Shown here piece after piece: positions 1 through 8,100 of a DNA stretch of 10,795 nt. The notes below the pieces were generated by a model. It worked only from the letters and a program-made list of their open reading frames with translations, was not told the origin of the DNA and did no database searches. Made by a program: the position numbers and the translations under genes. The stretch is taken from assembly GCA_038229915.1 (NCBI GenBank), contig JBBRNY010000085.1:1-10795 (forward strand). The letters run 5' to 3'. Origin of the DNA: JAFDZW01 sp038229915. Lineage in GTDB: Bacteria > Bacteroidota > Ignavibacteria > Palsa-1295. Each line of letters opens with the position of its first letter. Positions within the stretch are counted from its first letter, which is position 1.

Positions 1-12
1 GGAGACAACATC

Positions 13-2166
13 ATGAGATCAAAGGTTACAATATTTGCATTACTATTGGCACTGACGTTGTCAGTGTTCATCGCACCGAGCACCTCAAATGCTCAGGCAC
101 CTGTCAAACGTGCACTCCTTGAGGAATTCACTGGCAGCTGGTGTGGCTGGTGCACCCGTGGTATATATGGAATTCAGTTGTTGGAAGCCAAATATCCTGG
201 GCAATTTATTCCGGTTGCATTCCATAATGGTGATCCCATGGTATTCCCTGCTTGCGACACGATGGAAGCATCGGTCACAGGTTACCCAGATGCTTGGCTT
301 GATCGTGTTGCATTCAATTCTACAAATCTGGACACCGACCCAACTACTTGGGATGATCAAATGACACAGATCATGGCTGCTCCGGTTGCTGCAGATGTTG
401 CAGTAACTAATGTTACTTATGATCCGATAACTCGTATCCTTTCAGCAAAGGTCACCGCAAAATTTGCGATCGAGACCGTTGGTGATCTTCGCTTCAATAT
501 GTACATTATTGAAGATAGCGTTTCTGGTCCTGCCGGTTCGACATACGATCAGACCAACTATCTTACTAATCGTGCAGGATACGAAACAAACCCATTCTTC
601 AATCTCCCCGCGAAAGTACCAAGCTATCAGCACATGCACGTTTGCCGCGCAGTACTTGGTGGCGTTCCTGGTGTTGCTGGTATCATCCCTGCACAGGCAG
701 CTGTTGGCTCGACCTATTCTGCAACGTTCACCACCATTCTTCCTCCGTATGTGAAAGCACAAAATGCCTCAGTCGTCGGTTTTGTCTTTAATGATGACCC
801 GAATGACATTTCTAACAGACAGGTTGTGAACGCTGATATGCAAAAAGTCACGAATATCACAAAGATCAACTCGACCAGCAAACTTACTGCAACAACCAGC
901 AAACAATATATCACAGCCGCACGTAATGGTCAGACAACCCAGACCATTACTTTGAAAAATGCTGGTACTGCAGACGTTGTCGCTCACGTTGTTGTTGATA
1001 ATGGCACATCAACTCTTCCAACAGGTTGGTCGGCAACTGTAGCTCCGAGTGATGTTACTGTTCCTGCTAATGGCACTGCAACCACAACATTAACATTTAA
1101 TGCTCCTGCCAAAGCAGGATTTGCGATCGGAACGGTTGGCTTTTGGCCGGCTGTCGCAGGTGAACTGAGCGTTGGCACCGAAATTTCGGTTGGCGCTCTT
1201 TCTGCAAATACAAAATATGTATCGTTCGGTGGTGATGGTACTATTATTACAGGGATGCCAACAAAGTACAATGATGACTTTGTAACACTTCCCTTGTCAG
1301 CGGCGATCTTTAGTGCATATCCTGTCAAAGATTTCGAAGTTGGTATTTTCCCGAATATCGCATTCTTGGACTATGCCAATCTTAACGGCGCACCGGCTGC
1401 AGTCGTACCATCGATCAACGCAATGTTAACAGCGAACAAAAAAGTATTTATTACTTCAACATACGGTTTGTACTATTGCTTTGCCCCGGCTGCTCCGTAT
1501 TATAGCGCAATGAATACACCCGCCGTAAAGAGCTTGTTTAATACCAAACTCGGGATAAAATTTCTCGCGCTTACAGATCGTAAGTCTGGCAATAATCCTA
1601 CTACTACAAACGTTACTGGTTTCGCTGGTGATGTTGTTGGTGATGGCATTAATTTCTCGGCATATTACTACCAGAGTGATCTTTTCTCTATCACCAATAC
1701 CGCAAACACCAAACCGGTATTGTTTCTTGATGATGATCAGACAACACTTGGTGGCTTCCGATATGACAATGGAACCGGTCAGCGCTTAGTGTATCTAAAC
1801 CTCAATTTTGGTTTAGTACCCGATCAGACCTCGGCAAACACCCTTGTTGCGAAGTCGATGGAGTTCTTGCTCAATGGCGAGAATGATGTCAAGACAGTCA
1901 ATACCTCAGCTTCGGGATTGTCAGTTTCTGCAAACCCAATAAAGAATTCGACGGTTATCAATTACAATGCCTTGCCGACAGAGCGCAATGTCACGTTCAG
2001 TGTAGTTGATATGCTTGGTCGTCAGGTTGCGAACCTCACACCGTCTTCATTCGGCAATACCTACTCGGTAAACTTCGATGCTTCTGACCTTGCAAATGGT
2101 GCATATGTGATCGTCGCTCATTCAAGCGAAGGCACACATCAGATCCGCGTTGTGAACGCTCAGTAA
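13..2166 (+). CDS. Secreted Omp28-like thioredoxin-fold protein with T9SS C-terminal sorting tail
   Basis: The product is 717 aa. Residues 1-28 form a Sec signal peptide (charged MRSK start, hydrophobic core, cleavage probably near SNAQA). It is followed by an Omp28-type thioredoxin-like module: EEFTGSWCGWC with the C44/C47 pair, and a likely cis-Pro loop TGYPDAW around P92. Residues about 310-365 (KNAGTADV, then VTVPANGTATTTLTF) look like an Ig/NEW3-type beta domain. Residues about 400-620 are a less familiar alpha/beta region. Residues about 634-717 (SANPIKNSTVINY, VDMLGRQV, LANGAYVI) match a type A Por/T9SS sorting domain, so the protein is probably exported to the periplasm, moved by T9SS, and anchored or released outside the cell. 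The start is supported by GGAG eight bases upstream of the ATG. Disulfide exchange or redox binding is possible from the CxxC, but the substrate cannot be told. A terminator follows, so it probably ends its transcript. Confidence 0.85.
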   Translation: MRSKVTIFALLLALTLSVFIAPSTSNAQAPVKRALLEEFTGSWCGWCTRGIYGIQLLEAKYPGQFIPVAFHNGDPMVFPACDTMEASVTGYPDAWLDRVAFNSTNLDTDPTTWDDQMTQIMAAPVAADVAVTNVTYDPITRILSAKVTAKFAIETVGDLRFNMYIIEDSVSGPAGSTYDQTNYLTNRAGYETNPFFNLPAKVPSYQHMHVCRAVLGGVPGVAGIIPAQAAVGSTYSATFTTILPPYVKAQNASVVGFVFNDDPNDISNRQVVNADMQKVTNITKINSTSKLTATTSKQYITAARNGQTTQTITLKNAGTADVVAHVVVDNGTSTLPTGWSATVAPSDVTVPANGTATTTLTFNAPAKAGFAIGTVGFWPAVAGELSVGTEISVGALSANTKYVSFGGDGTIITGMPTKYNDDFVTLPLSAAIFSAYPVKDFEVGIFPNIAFLDYANLNGAPAAVVPSINAMLTANKKVFITSTYGLYYCFAPAAPYYSAMNTPAVKSLFNTKLGIKFLALTDRKSGNNPTTTNVTGFAGDVVGDGINFSAYYYQSDLFSITNTANTKPVLFLDDDQTTLGGFRYDNGTGQRLVYLNLNFGLVPDQTSANTLVAKSMEFLLNGENDVKTVNTSASGLSVSANPIKNSTVINYNALPTERNVTFSVVDMLGRQVANLTPSSFGNTYSVNFDASDLANGAYVIVAHSSEGTHQIRVVNAQ

Positions 2167-2193
2167 CCTGAGTCGATCACCAGATTGTATAAG

Positions 2194-2224
2194 AACCCTC
2201 GGACAACAGTCCGAGGGTTTTTTA
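2194..2224 (+). terminator. Strong Rho-independent terminator after the T9SS protein gene
   Basis: An 11-bp perfect stem (2194-2204 with 2209-2219, core CCCTCGGAC/GTCCGAGGG) closes a 4-base AACA loop and runs directly into a T tract (2218-2223). It lies 27 bases after the stop codon of the secreted-protein gene. Confidence 0.93.
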
Positions 2225-2237
2225 TTTAGACTTTTTT

Positions 2238-2258
2238 AAGAATGGAACTTCCGTTCTT
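2238..2258. promoter_or_regulatory. 21-bp inverted repeat, candidate operator for the aryl-CoA ligase gene
   Basis: AAGAATGGAA and TTCCGTTCTT are 10-base arms around a single central C, with one mismatch (T2243 against G2253). The dyad sits 5 bases upstream of a TAnnTTTG-like element, where the -33 region would be. That position suits a dimeric repressor such as those of the TetR, GntR or MarR families, which often control acyl-CoA ligase genes. An RNA hairpin (8-bp AU-rich stem, AACUU loop, then UUCUUU) acting as a weak second terminator is the alternative. No regulator gene is nearby. Confidence 0.4.
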
Positions 2259-2263
2259 TTCTT

Positions 2264-2271
2264 TAGTTTTG
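2264..2271 (+). promoter_or_regulatory. Putative Bacteroidota-type -7 promoter element
   Basis: TAGTTTTG fits the Bacteroidota primary-sigma -7 consensus TAnnTTTG exactly. It lies 29 bases upstream of the ATG of the CoA ligase and after the preceding terminator, as expected for a promoter. No clear TTG-type -33 element is found at the usual 17-23 base spacing; that area is taken by the inverted repeat, so the promoter may depend on a regulator, or the match may be chance. Confidence 0.35.
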
Positions 2272-2300
2272 TACTATGAAAGAAGTACTAATTGTAATAT

Positions 2301-3935
2301 ATGTCATCTTATACTGATTTTTTGCACGGATTACCACCACAGAAGATGTGGGGCGAGCGCGTTTATACCACCGATGATTTTCAGTACCCCGATAAGCTCA
2401 ATGCTGTAGTCGAACTTCTTGATAAACACATTACCGAAGGCCGTGCGGCAAATACTGCGATCTTTTATAAAGATCAGATCTTGAGCTATGGCGAACTTGC
2501 CGAGATGGTAGCCAAGATGGGTAATGCCCTTCGGAAGCTTGGAGTTGAGCAAGGCGACCGTATATTGCTCCGCTTCCCGAATAACCTGACCGCCGTTGCA
2601 ATATGGCTTGCAACGCTTCGTATAGGCGCTGTGGCGGTGATGGTGATGCCGATGCTCCGTGCACGCGAGCTGTATTACCGCAGCAACGACTCCGAATGTT
2701 CGCTCGTGCTCTGCGACGCTGCATCGATCGACGAGATCCGTAAAGCCGAACCGGCATTAGATACCGTCAAGACAATTCTTGTTTGTGACGGCAAAGACGA
2801 ACGCTATAAGTCATTTGAAGATCTCTGGCTAACAGAGTCGCACGAATGCGAGGCCGCAAACACCTCTCGAAGCGATGTTGCGCTTATCGGTTATACATCC
2901 GGTTCGACAGGCGACCCCAAAGGAACAGTGCATTTTCAGGACGACATACTCGCTATTGCAGACGGCTATGCAAAAAATATTTTAGCCCCGACAGAGAAAG
3001 ACATTTTCAGTGGTCATCCATCGCTCTCATTCACCTTTGGTCTTGGCGGTTTGCTCGTGTTTCCGTTTCGCTTTGGTGCGGCAACGGTTCTACTCGATCA
3101 GTTTTCGCCCGAAAATATGCTCAAGACACTTGTTGATTATAAATGTACGATCAGCTTCTGTGCCCCGACGTGTTATAATATGATGATGCGTCTTGATGAA
3201 GAAGGAAAATTTGACTTGACGCACCTGAGAGTTGGCGTCAGCGCAGGCGAGACACTTCCGAAATCCGTTTTCGATAAATGGAAAACTAAATATGGCACCG
3301 AACTACTCGATGGCATCGGCTCGACCGAGATGCTCCATATTTTTATTTCAAATTTCCCTGGCGAAGCACAAGGCGGTGTAACAGGAAAACCGGTCCCGGG
3401 ATATGAAGCCAAGATCATTGATGAAAATGGTAACGATGTACCTGATGGCGCGCCGGGCTTGCTTGCGATCAAAGGGCCGACCGGTTGCCGCTACCTCAAA
3501 AAGATCGAGCGCCAAGAAGGCTACGTAAAAAAAGGTTGGAATATACCGGGCGATGTATTTATGCGCAACGCTGATGGCTCTTTTACCTACCAATGCCGCA
3601 ATGATGATCTGATCGTCACCAGTGGCTATAACGTTTCTCCTCCGGAGCTTGAAGCTGTTATCAATGAGCACGATGCCGTCAAAGAATGTGCTGTCGTCCC
3701 CAAACCTGATGATCTAAGAGGACAGATCGTCAAAGCGTATTGTGTTTTGATGCCTGGCGTCGAGGCAACAGAAGAACTTGCAAAAGATATTCAAGATCAT
3801 GTCAAGCGCGAAGTCGCACCATATAAGTATCCGAGAGAAGTAGAGTTTATCGATGCCCTTCCAAGAACCGATACCGGAAAAGTGCAGAGGTTTGTATTAA
3901 GAGATAGAGCGGCGGAAGTCGAAGATCTTCAATAG
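2301..3935 (+). CDS. Aryl-CoA ligase, benzoate/2-aminobenzoate-CoA ligase-like (ANL superfamily)
   Basis: The 544-aa product is a full-length adenylate-forming enzyme that would join an aromatic or other carboxylic acid to CoA, using ATP and giving AMP and PPi, in the cytoplasm. Visible core motifs: P-loop YTSGSTGDPKG (198-208), A5 motif DGIGSTEM (337-344), the aspartate of the GD motif (D418 in WNIPGDVF), hinge region CRNDDLIVTSGYNVSPPELE (432-451), and the catalytic C-terminal lysine K527 in TDTGKVQR. The stretches SNFPGEAQGGVTGKPVPGYE and GPTGCRYL followed by RQEGYVKKGWN resemble benzoate-CoA and especially 2-aminobenzoate-CoA ligases more than acetyl- or long-chain ligases. The exact acid cannot be read from sequence. 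No ring-reducing, ring-oxygenating or beta-oxidation gene is adjacent, so it stands alone. The ATG has no good Shine-Dalgarno. The N-terminus reaches the usual length for the family, which supports this start. Confidence 0.88.
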   Translation: MSSYTDFLHGLPPQKMWGERVYTTDDFQYPDKLNAVVELLDKHITEGRAANTAIFYKDQILSYGELAEMVAKMGNALRKLGVEQGDRILLRFPNNLTAVAIWLATLRIGAVAVMVMPMLRARELYYRSNDSECSLVLCDAASIDEIRKAEPALDTVKTILVCDGKDERYKSFEDLWLTESHECEAANTSRSDVALIGYTSGSTGDPKGTVHFQDDILAIADGYAKNILAPTEKDIFSGHPSLSFTFGLGGLLVFPFRFGAATVLLDQFSPENMLKTLVDYKCTISFCAPTCYNMMMRLDEEGKFDLTHLRVGVSAGETLPKSVFDKWKTKYGTELLDGIGSTEMLHIFISNFPGEAQGGVTGKPVPGYEAKIIDENGNDVPDGAPGLLAIKGPTGCRYLKKIERQEGYVKKGWNIPGDVFMRNADGSFTYQCRNDDLIVTSGYNVSPPELEAVINEHDAVKECAVVPKPDDLRGQIVKAYCVLMPGVEATEELAKDIQDHVKREVAPYKYPREVEFIDALPRTDTGKVQRFVLRDRAAEVEDLQ

Positions 3936-3964
3936 TATAAAAAAGGAGCGGTTAGTCCGCTCCT
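3936..3964 (-). terminator. Terminator of the tRNA-Thr transcript (possibly bidirectional)
   Basis: The stem AGGAGCGG/CCGCTCCT (3944-3951 with 3957-3964, loop TTAGT) is followed on the minus strand directly by TTTTTTATACT, a good intrinsic terminator 17 bases beyond the tRNA 3' end. On the plus strand the nearest T run (3975-3980) starts 10 bases after the stem, so it would stop the CoA ligase transcript less efficiently. Confidence 0.75.
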
Positions 3965-3981
3965 GATGAAGATATTTTTTG

Positions 3982-4054
3982 AGCCGCCAACCGGACTTGA
4001 ACCGGTGACCTGCTGATTACGAATCAGCTGCTCTACCAACTGAGCTACGGCGGC
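3982..4054 (-). tRNA. tRNA-Thr (anticodon CGT)
   Basis: The minus strand folds into a standard 73-nt cloverleaf: acceptor GCCGCCG/TGGCGGC (last pair G-T), D arm GCTC...GAGC with AGTTGGTA loop, anticodon arm GCTGA/TCAGC with loop TTCGTAA, variable AGGTC, and T arm ACCGG/CCGGT with loop TTCAAGT. Loop positions 34-36 are CGT, which reads the threonine codon ACG. The discriminator base is T and no CCA is encoded, so CCA is added after transcription. It lies 48 bases downstream of the VOC gene on the same strand and has its own terminator. Confidence 0.96.
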
Positions 4055-4102
4055 GAAAATGGTGGCACACTAAACGAACTCAATCTAAGCTCAGGTTCCA
4101 TC

Positions 4103-4426
4103 TTAACCGTCATACCAAACAAACTCGACAGCATTCGAGCTTGGATCGGAGAGATAAAAAGACTGCGAGTTGTCTCGATGAATCTTGATCTTCTTACTAT
4201 AAGAAACACTCAAACGGGTAAGTTCTTCGAGCGAATCCACCGTAAAGGCAATATGAGGTGGATGTTCACCAGGAGTGACGAACGCCAGCCTCGTCCCTGC
4301 GAATGTGACCAAGCCCCAAGTTAAGTCTTGAGAAAGTACTTCAAGATCGGGAAAGATCGATCGATAAAAAGCGATCGACTCAGCGATGTTGTCAGTTTCA
4401 AAAGCAGTGTGATCGAATTGGAGCAT
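4103..4426 (-). CDS. VOC family protein (glyoxalase/bleomycin-resistance fold)
   Basis: The 107-aa protein has the paired beta-alpha-beta-beta-beta pattern of the vicinal oxygen chelate family. The first module opens FDHTAFETDNIAESIAFYRSI; the second contains PPHIAFTVDS and ends with LSDPSSNAVEFVWYD. H6, H58 and E101 sit where VOC metal ligands usually lie, so metal binding is likely. At 107 aa it is a little shorter than the usual 115-140. Family members include lactoylglutathione lyases, ring-cleavage dioxygenases, epimerases and antibiotic-binding proteins; nothing here picks one. The ATG has no Shine-Dalgarno on its mRNA. It is divergent from the membrane-protein gene, with 77 bases between the likely starts, and may be transcribed into the tRNA behind it. 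Confidence 0.8.
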   Translation of the reverse strand: MLQFDHTAFETDNIAESIAFYRSIFPDLEVLSQDLTWGLVTFAGTRLAFVTPGEHPPHIAFTVDSLEELTRLSVSYSKKIKIHRDNSQSFYLSDPSSNAVEFVWYDG

Positions 4427-4503
4427 AAGATTTGTTATTATTCAATAAAACAAACGCAGATCACCCTCGTATTGTTATCAGCAAATATAAATCAAGAAAA
4501 GCG

Positions 4504-4998
4504 ATGATTCTTTCAATTATAAAGTCATTAATGTTAGGCGTTTGGCTCGGCTCACTGTTGATGCTCGCAATAGCCGTCGCCGCGCCGATCTTTCAAGAAC
4601 TACCGTCGAAAACATTGGCAGGTCATATCAATGGCATTATCCTTTCGAGGATGAATATGATCGAATGGATCTCGGCAGTAGTCGCTTTCGTCAGTTCAAT
4701 TATTTTACTGCTAATGAACTGGAATGGCGAGCACCGGACACTTCGTATCATCGAAACCGCGATGCTCTTTGTGATGATCTCGATCCTCTGGGTTTATTCG
4801 TCGAAGATCACCTCGAGAATGGAAGAGCTTCGAAAAACTATTGGTGATTTTGATCACCCTCAACAAACAGCTGAGTATGTAATGGCAAAGGATGAATTTG
4901 ATTCATTGCACAAGAACTACACCAAGCTCGTTGGCATTAATATGATACTGATCACCTCGACGTTCGTCTTGTCGATCGTCAATACAAGACCGGGTTAA
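4504..4998 (+). CDS. DUF4149-like four-helix inner-membrane protein
   Basis: From the ATG at 4504 the product is 164 aa with four predicted membrane helices at about residues 5-27, 55-72, 83-100 and 141-159, and a charged loop at about 101-140. The opening (SLMLGVWLGSLLM, then AVAAPIFQEL) and the overall layout recall DUF4149/TMEM205-type proteins, whose function is unknown. The frame stays open upstream to a TTG at 4432, but those extra 24 residues are polar and the hydrophobic helix begins right at the ATG, so the ATG is preferred; only a weak AAGAAAAG lies ahead of it. Its stop codon overlaps the stop of the convergent zinc-ribbon gene. Confidence 0.7.
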   Translation: MILSIIKSLMLGVWLGSLLMLAIAVAAPIFQELPSKTLAGHINGIILSRMNMIEWISAVVAFVSSIILLLMNWNGEHRTLRIIETAMLFVMISILWVYSSKITSRMEELRKTIGDFDHPQQTAEYVMAKDEFDSLHKNYTKLVGINMILITSTFVLSIVNTRPG

Positions 4999-5168
4999 AG
5001 CTCGATCTTTACGGTAAAGTCTCTGCCACACTTTGCACATTTGTAAACGATGGTGATCCAATTGTTGGATTCATCGTACATCAATTCGAACAATTCTCCG
5101 CCGCAATCCTTATAGATGCACTGACGTAGTTCTACATCGAATTTTCTGGTTTCTCGTTCTTCATTCAT
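4995..5168 (-). CDS. Small zinc-ribbon protein (57 aa) at the end of the chelatase operon
   Basis: Reading the minus strand from the ATG at 5168 gives a 57-residue protein beginning MNEERETRKFDVELRQ. Four cysteines form two knuckles, C17-x4-C22 (CIYKDCGG) and C44-x2-C47 (CAKCGRD), spaced as in a rubredoxin-like or zinc-ribbon fold, with short beta-like stretches between them. Zn2+ or Fe binding is therefore likely. Its start overlaps the bchH-like stop as ATGA, and an AAGGAG Shine-Dalgarno lies 10 bases upstream inside bchH. This is the best ribosome site in the operon and supports real translation coupled to bchH. I do not recognise the family; a structural, metal-handling or regulatory partner of the chelatase is a guess from position only. 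The 3' end overlaps the membrane-protein gene by four bases. Confidence 0.75.
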   Translation of the reverse strand: MNEERETRKFDVELRQCIYKDCGGELFELMYDESNNWITIVYKCAKCGRDFTVKIEL

Positions 5169-8100
5169 TGTAAGTCAACTCCTTCAATTATTTCTTCAGC
5201 ATCGGAAGCTGCATCGCTCAACTCTTGCAATTGTTCAGCTGTCGCATTCCAGAAACCACGGCTATTGGCTTCGTGAAGTCGCTCGGTCATTGCATGAAAC
5301 GCATCGGGGTTTGCCTGTTGCATACGATCGCGAAGCTCTTCATTTCGAATATAACTTTCGTGAACCTCATCGTAAAACCATGAAGGTACAGCCTGAGCAG
5401 TTGCACTCCAACCGTAAGTATAATCCACACGCTTCTTGATCTCCTCGACCCCCTCAAAACCATGTTTCATCATTGCTTCATACCATTTGGGGTTGAGCGA
5501 TTTCGTCTGCGCCTCCAGGCGTATTGTTTCTTCGAGTGAACGTAATACCGGTGTAGCGGTGGTGGTATCGGCAACATACGAATTCGGTTTCACTCCCCGG
5601 GCGACAGCAGCAAGATTCGTCAATCCTCCGAGGTATTCATAGTAGTGATCAACATCCGAAATGCCGATCTCCGATGAATCAAGATTCTGATAGGTCGTAT
5701 CAATATATCCTGCAAGTTCTTTAAATATTTCAGTTGCTTTGATCTCTTCGCGATGCTTCCCAAAGCTAAAGCCTTTGCGTTTCGAAAAAATATCCGCAAG
5801 GTCGCGTTGCTCTTTCCAGTTGTTTGACATCACCATATAGTCAACGTTCGTCCCATACGACCCACTGGCATTGGAGAATACACGATAGAGTGACTCGTCA
5901 GCTTTAAAGCCTTTCGCTTGTAGATCGAGATGATGTTTTCGAATAAAGTTTTTTTCAGGTGGTTCATCTAGAGATGCGATCAATCGCACTGCTTCATCAA
6001 GCAACCCCATCTGATGAGCAAATATATCTCGGAAGATACCACTAACGGTAAAAACAACATCAATGCGAGGGCGCTGAAGTTCTTCGAGCGAAATAATTCG
6101 AAGCTTGGTCATATTACCAAGTGCGTCCGGACGAACCTCGACACCAAGTAATAGAAATGCCTGAGCAATAGCCTCACCGCCGGTCTTGATATTATCAAGT
6201 CCCCAAAGTACAAGACCAATACATTCTGGACTATCGCCGTTATTATCTTTTTTTGCTCGAGCTAATAGTTGCGCGACGCTCATTCGAGCGACACTCAATG
6301 CAACTGCTGTTGGAATCGAATACGGATTCAATGCTGTGATATTTCTGCCGACCGGTAGTGCACTCGGCACTCGTAATAGATCTCCACCGGGACTTGGGGG
6401 GATAAATTTACCATTGAGCGCGCGAATCAAAGGAGTGATCTCGTCGCTGAGCATCATCCGCTCTAATATATCAGATAAGAACTGCAAAGTCTTTTCAGCA
6501 CTTACGCGAGAACTTCTCGAAAGATCATATTTTTTTAATTTAAGTTTTGCTTCTTCAATACCATCTTCGGTGAGACTTGAAACGATAGAATGTAATCGGT
6601 CTGCAACAATTTCTTTCTCCAACTTTCCATTTTCTTGTAAAAGAGAATCTAGCGATGTAATGCCTATCTCAGGACGATCAAATCGAGCAAGCTCTTCGAG
6701 AAGATCAAGCTGTTCTTCTCGCTTTGGAGTCTCACCGATGATTCTCAAGCCGAGAGGTATCAGTCTTAAACTGATCTCAGATAATTGCGCAGATAGATCT
6801 TCAACGATATGTGAAAAAGCCCATGAAGGATCATACTCAAGATGACATTCGTTTGCTTTTTCGATGATAGCCTCCTGAAGAGCTTTTTGTCGGTTACCCT
6901 CTGTATTCGTCGCAGATAGGTACTCATCAATAAATATTTTTAACGATTCCAAACTTCTATAAAGGCCTGCTCTTGTATTTGTCGGAGTTAAGTAACTAAC
7001 AGTCGTCGCATAGGAACGGCGCTTTGCGATCGTTGCTTCACTTGGATTATTGACTGAATATAGATAAAGATTCGGAAGCGAACCGATCAACTCTTGTGGC
7101 CAACATTCTCGCGACAAGCCGTTATGTTTTCCGGGCATAAATTCCAAAGCCCCGTGTGTGCCAAAATGAACAACGGCATCAGCGCAAAATTGTCTTTTGA
7201 GATGAGCATAGAATGCAAGAAAACCGTGATGTGGTGTTGAGTTTTTTGAAAACAACAATCTCATCGGGTCGCCTTCGTATCCGAATCCGGGCTGTACGCC
7301 AACAAACACGTTTCCGTATTCCTTACCTTGAATCAAAAACTGCGCACCGTCAGTATTGATCTCCCCAGGTGGTTGTCCCCATTCTTTCGTGGCTTCGTTC
7401 CATCGAGGGACATATTCTTTGTATTTTGACACACTCATGGTAGCCGCAACATTGAGTGGCGTCGAACTCATCGCAAAATTTTGATCGCCTCCGATAATAT
7501 CCTTCAGCAATTGTTCTTTTGTCTTCGGAACATCAACATCGTATCCTTCCGATTGCAGGCGTTTCAAAAAAGTATGGAGCGAAGCAAAGACATCTAAATA
7601 CGCCGCCGTACCGACAGCTCCACGAGCCGGAGGGAAACAAAAAATTACAACTGCAATTTTTTTATCTCGGTTATTTTTTTTTCTCAGAGCCAGCCAGTTT
7701 ACAATTCGTTGAACAAGAACATTTGCATTGTCTTCGATCAACTGTTTACCATCTTCCCCATCACTTGAAGCGATCACTATCGGTTCGATCGCTCCGTCAA
7801 GCTCTGTCAATGATACATTCGTAACGACTTGAATTGGCGAAAGTCCTTCTCGTGAATGGAGCCACTCCTCTTTACGCTGATGAGTAAGAGTAATTGCCGA
7901 AACATAAGGAATATCTAACGCAGAAAGAGCATCACTCGCGGCTTGTGGCTCACTTTTAACGTGTCCACCAACAAGAGGAAAGCCCGTCAATGAAAGTAGA
8001 ATATCCGCGATACAATGATCTGAACTATTGGTCAAAAACTTATCTATTGCCTTCCGTGCATCAAATGTTTCGCTGAAGACTATAACAACTTCAATAGTAT

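Noticed and set aside
984..1328. 114-aa minus-strand open frame inside the secreted-protein gene
   Set aside because: The Ala/Val/Pro/Thr-rich composition mirrors the repetitive beta-domain codons of the real gene on the other strand; no domain is seen.
2276..2317. 13-codon open frame (ATG at 2276 to TGA) overlapping the start of the CoA ligase
   Set aside because: It could be an upstream leader peptide, but it has no ribosome site, no attenuator structure and no telling residue repeats.
2431..2757. 108-aa minus-strand open frame inside the CoA ligase gene
   Set aside because: The Arg/Ser-rich composition is typical of an out-of-frame translation, and the overlapping ligase frame is strongly conserved.
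4966..4990. Hairpin GTCTTGT/ACAAGAC near the end of the membrane-protein gene as a terminator
   Set aside because: It has a 7-bp stem, an 11-base loop and no T tract on either strand, and it lies in coding sequence.
6186..6845. 219-aa plus-strand open frame antisense to bchH
   Set aside because: It lies wholly within the conserved bchH frame, is low in complexity (Ser/Arg/Leu-rich) with no recognisable domain, and has no ribosome site; it is a shadow frame.
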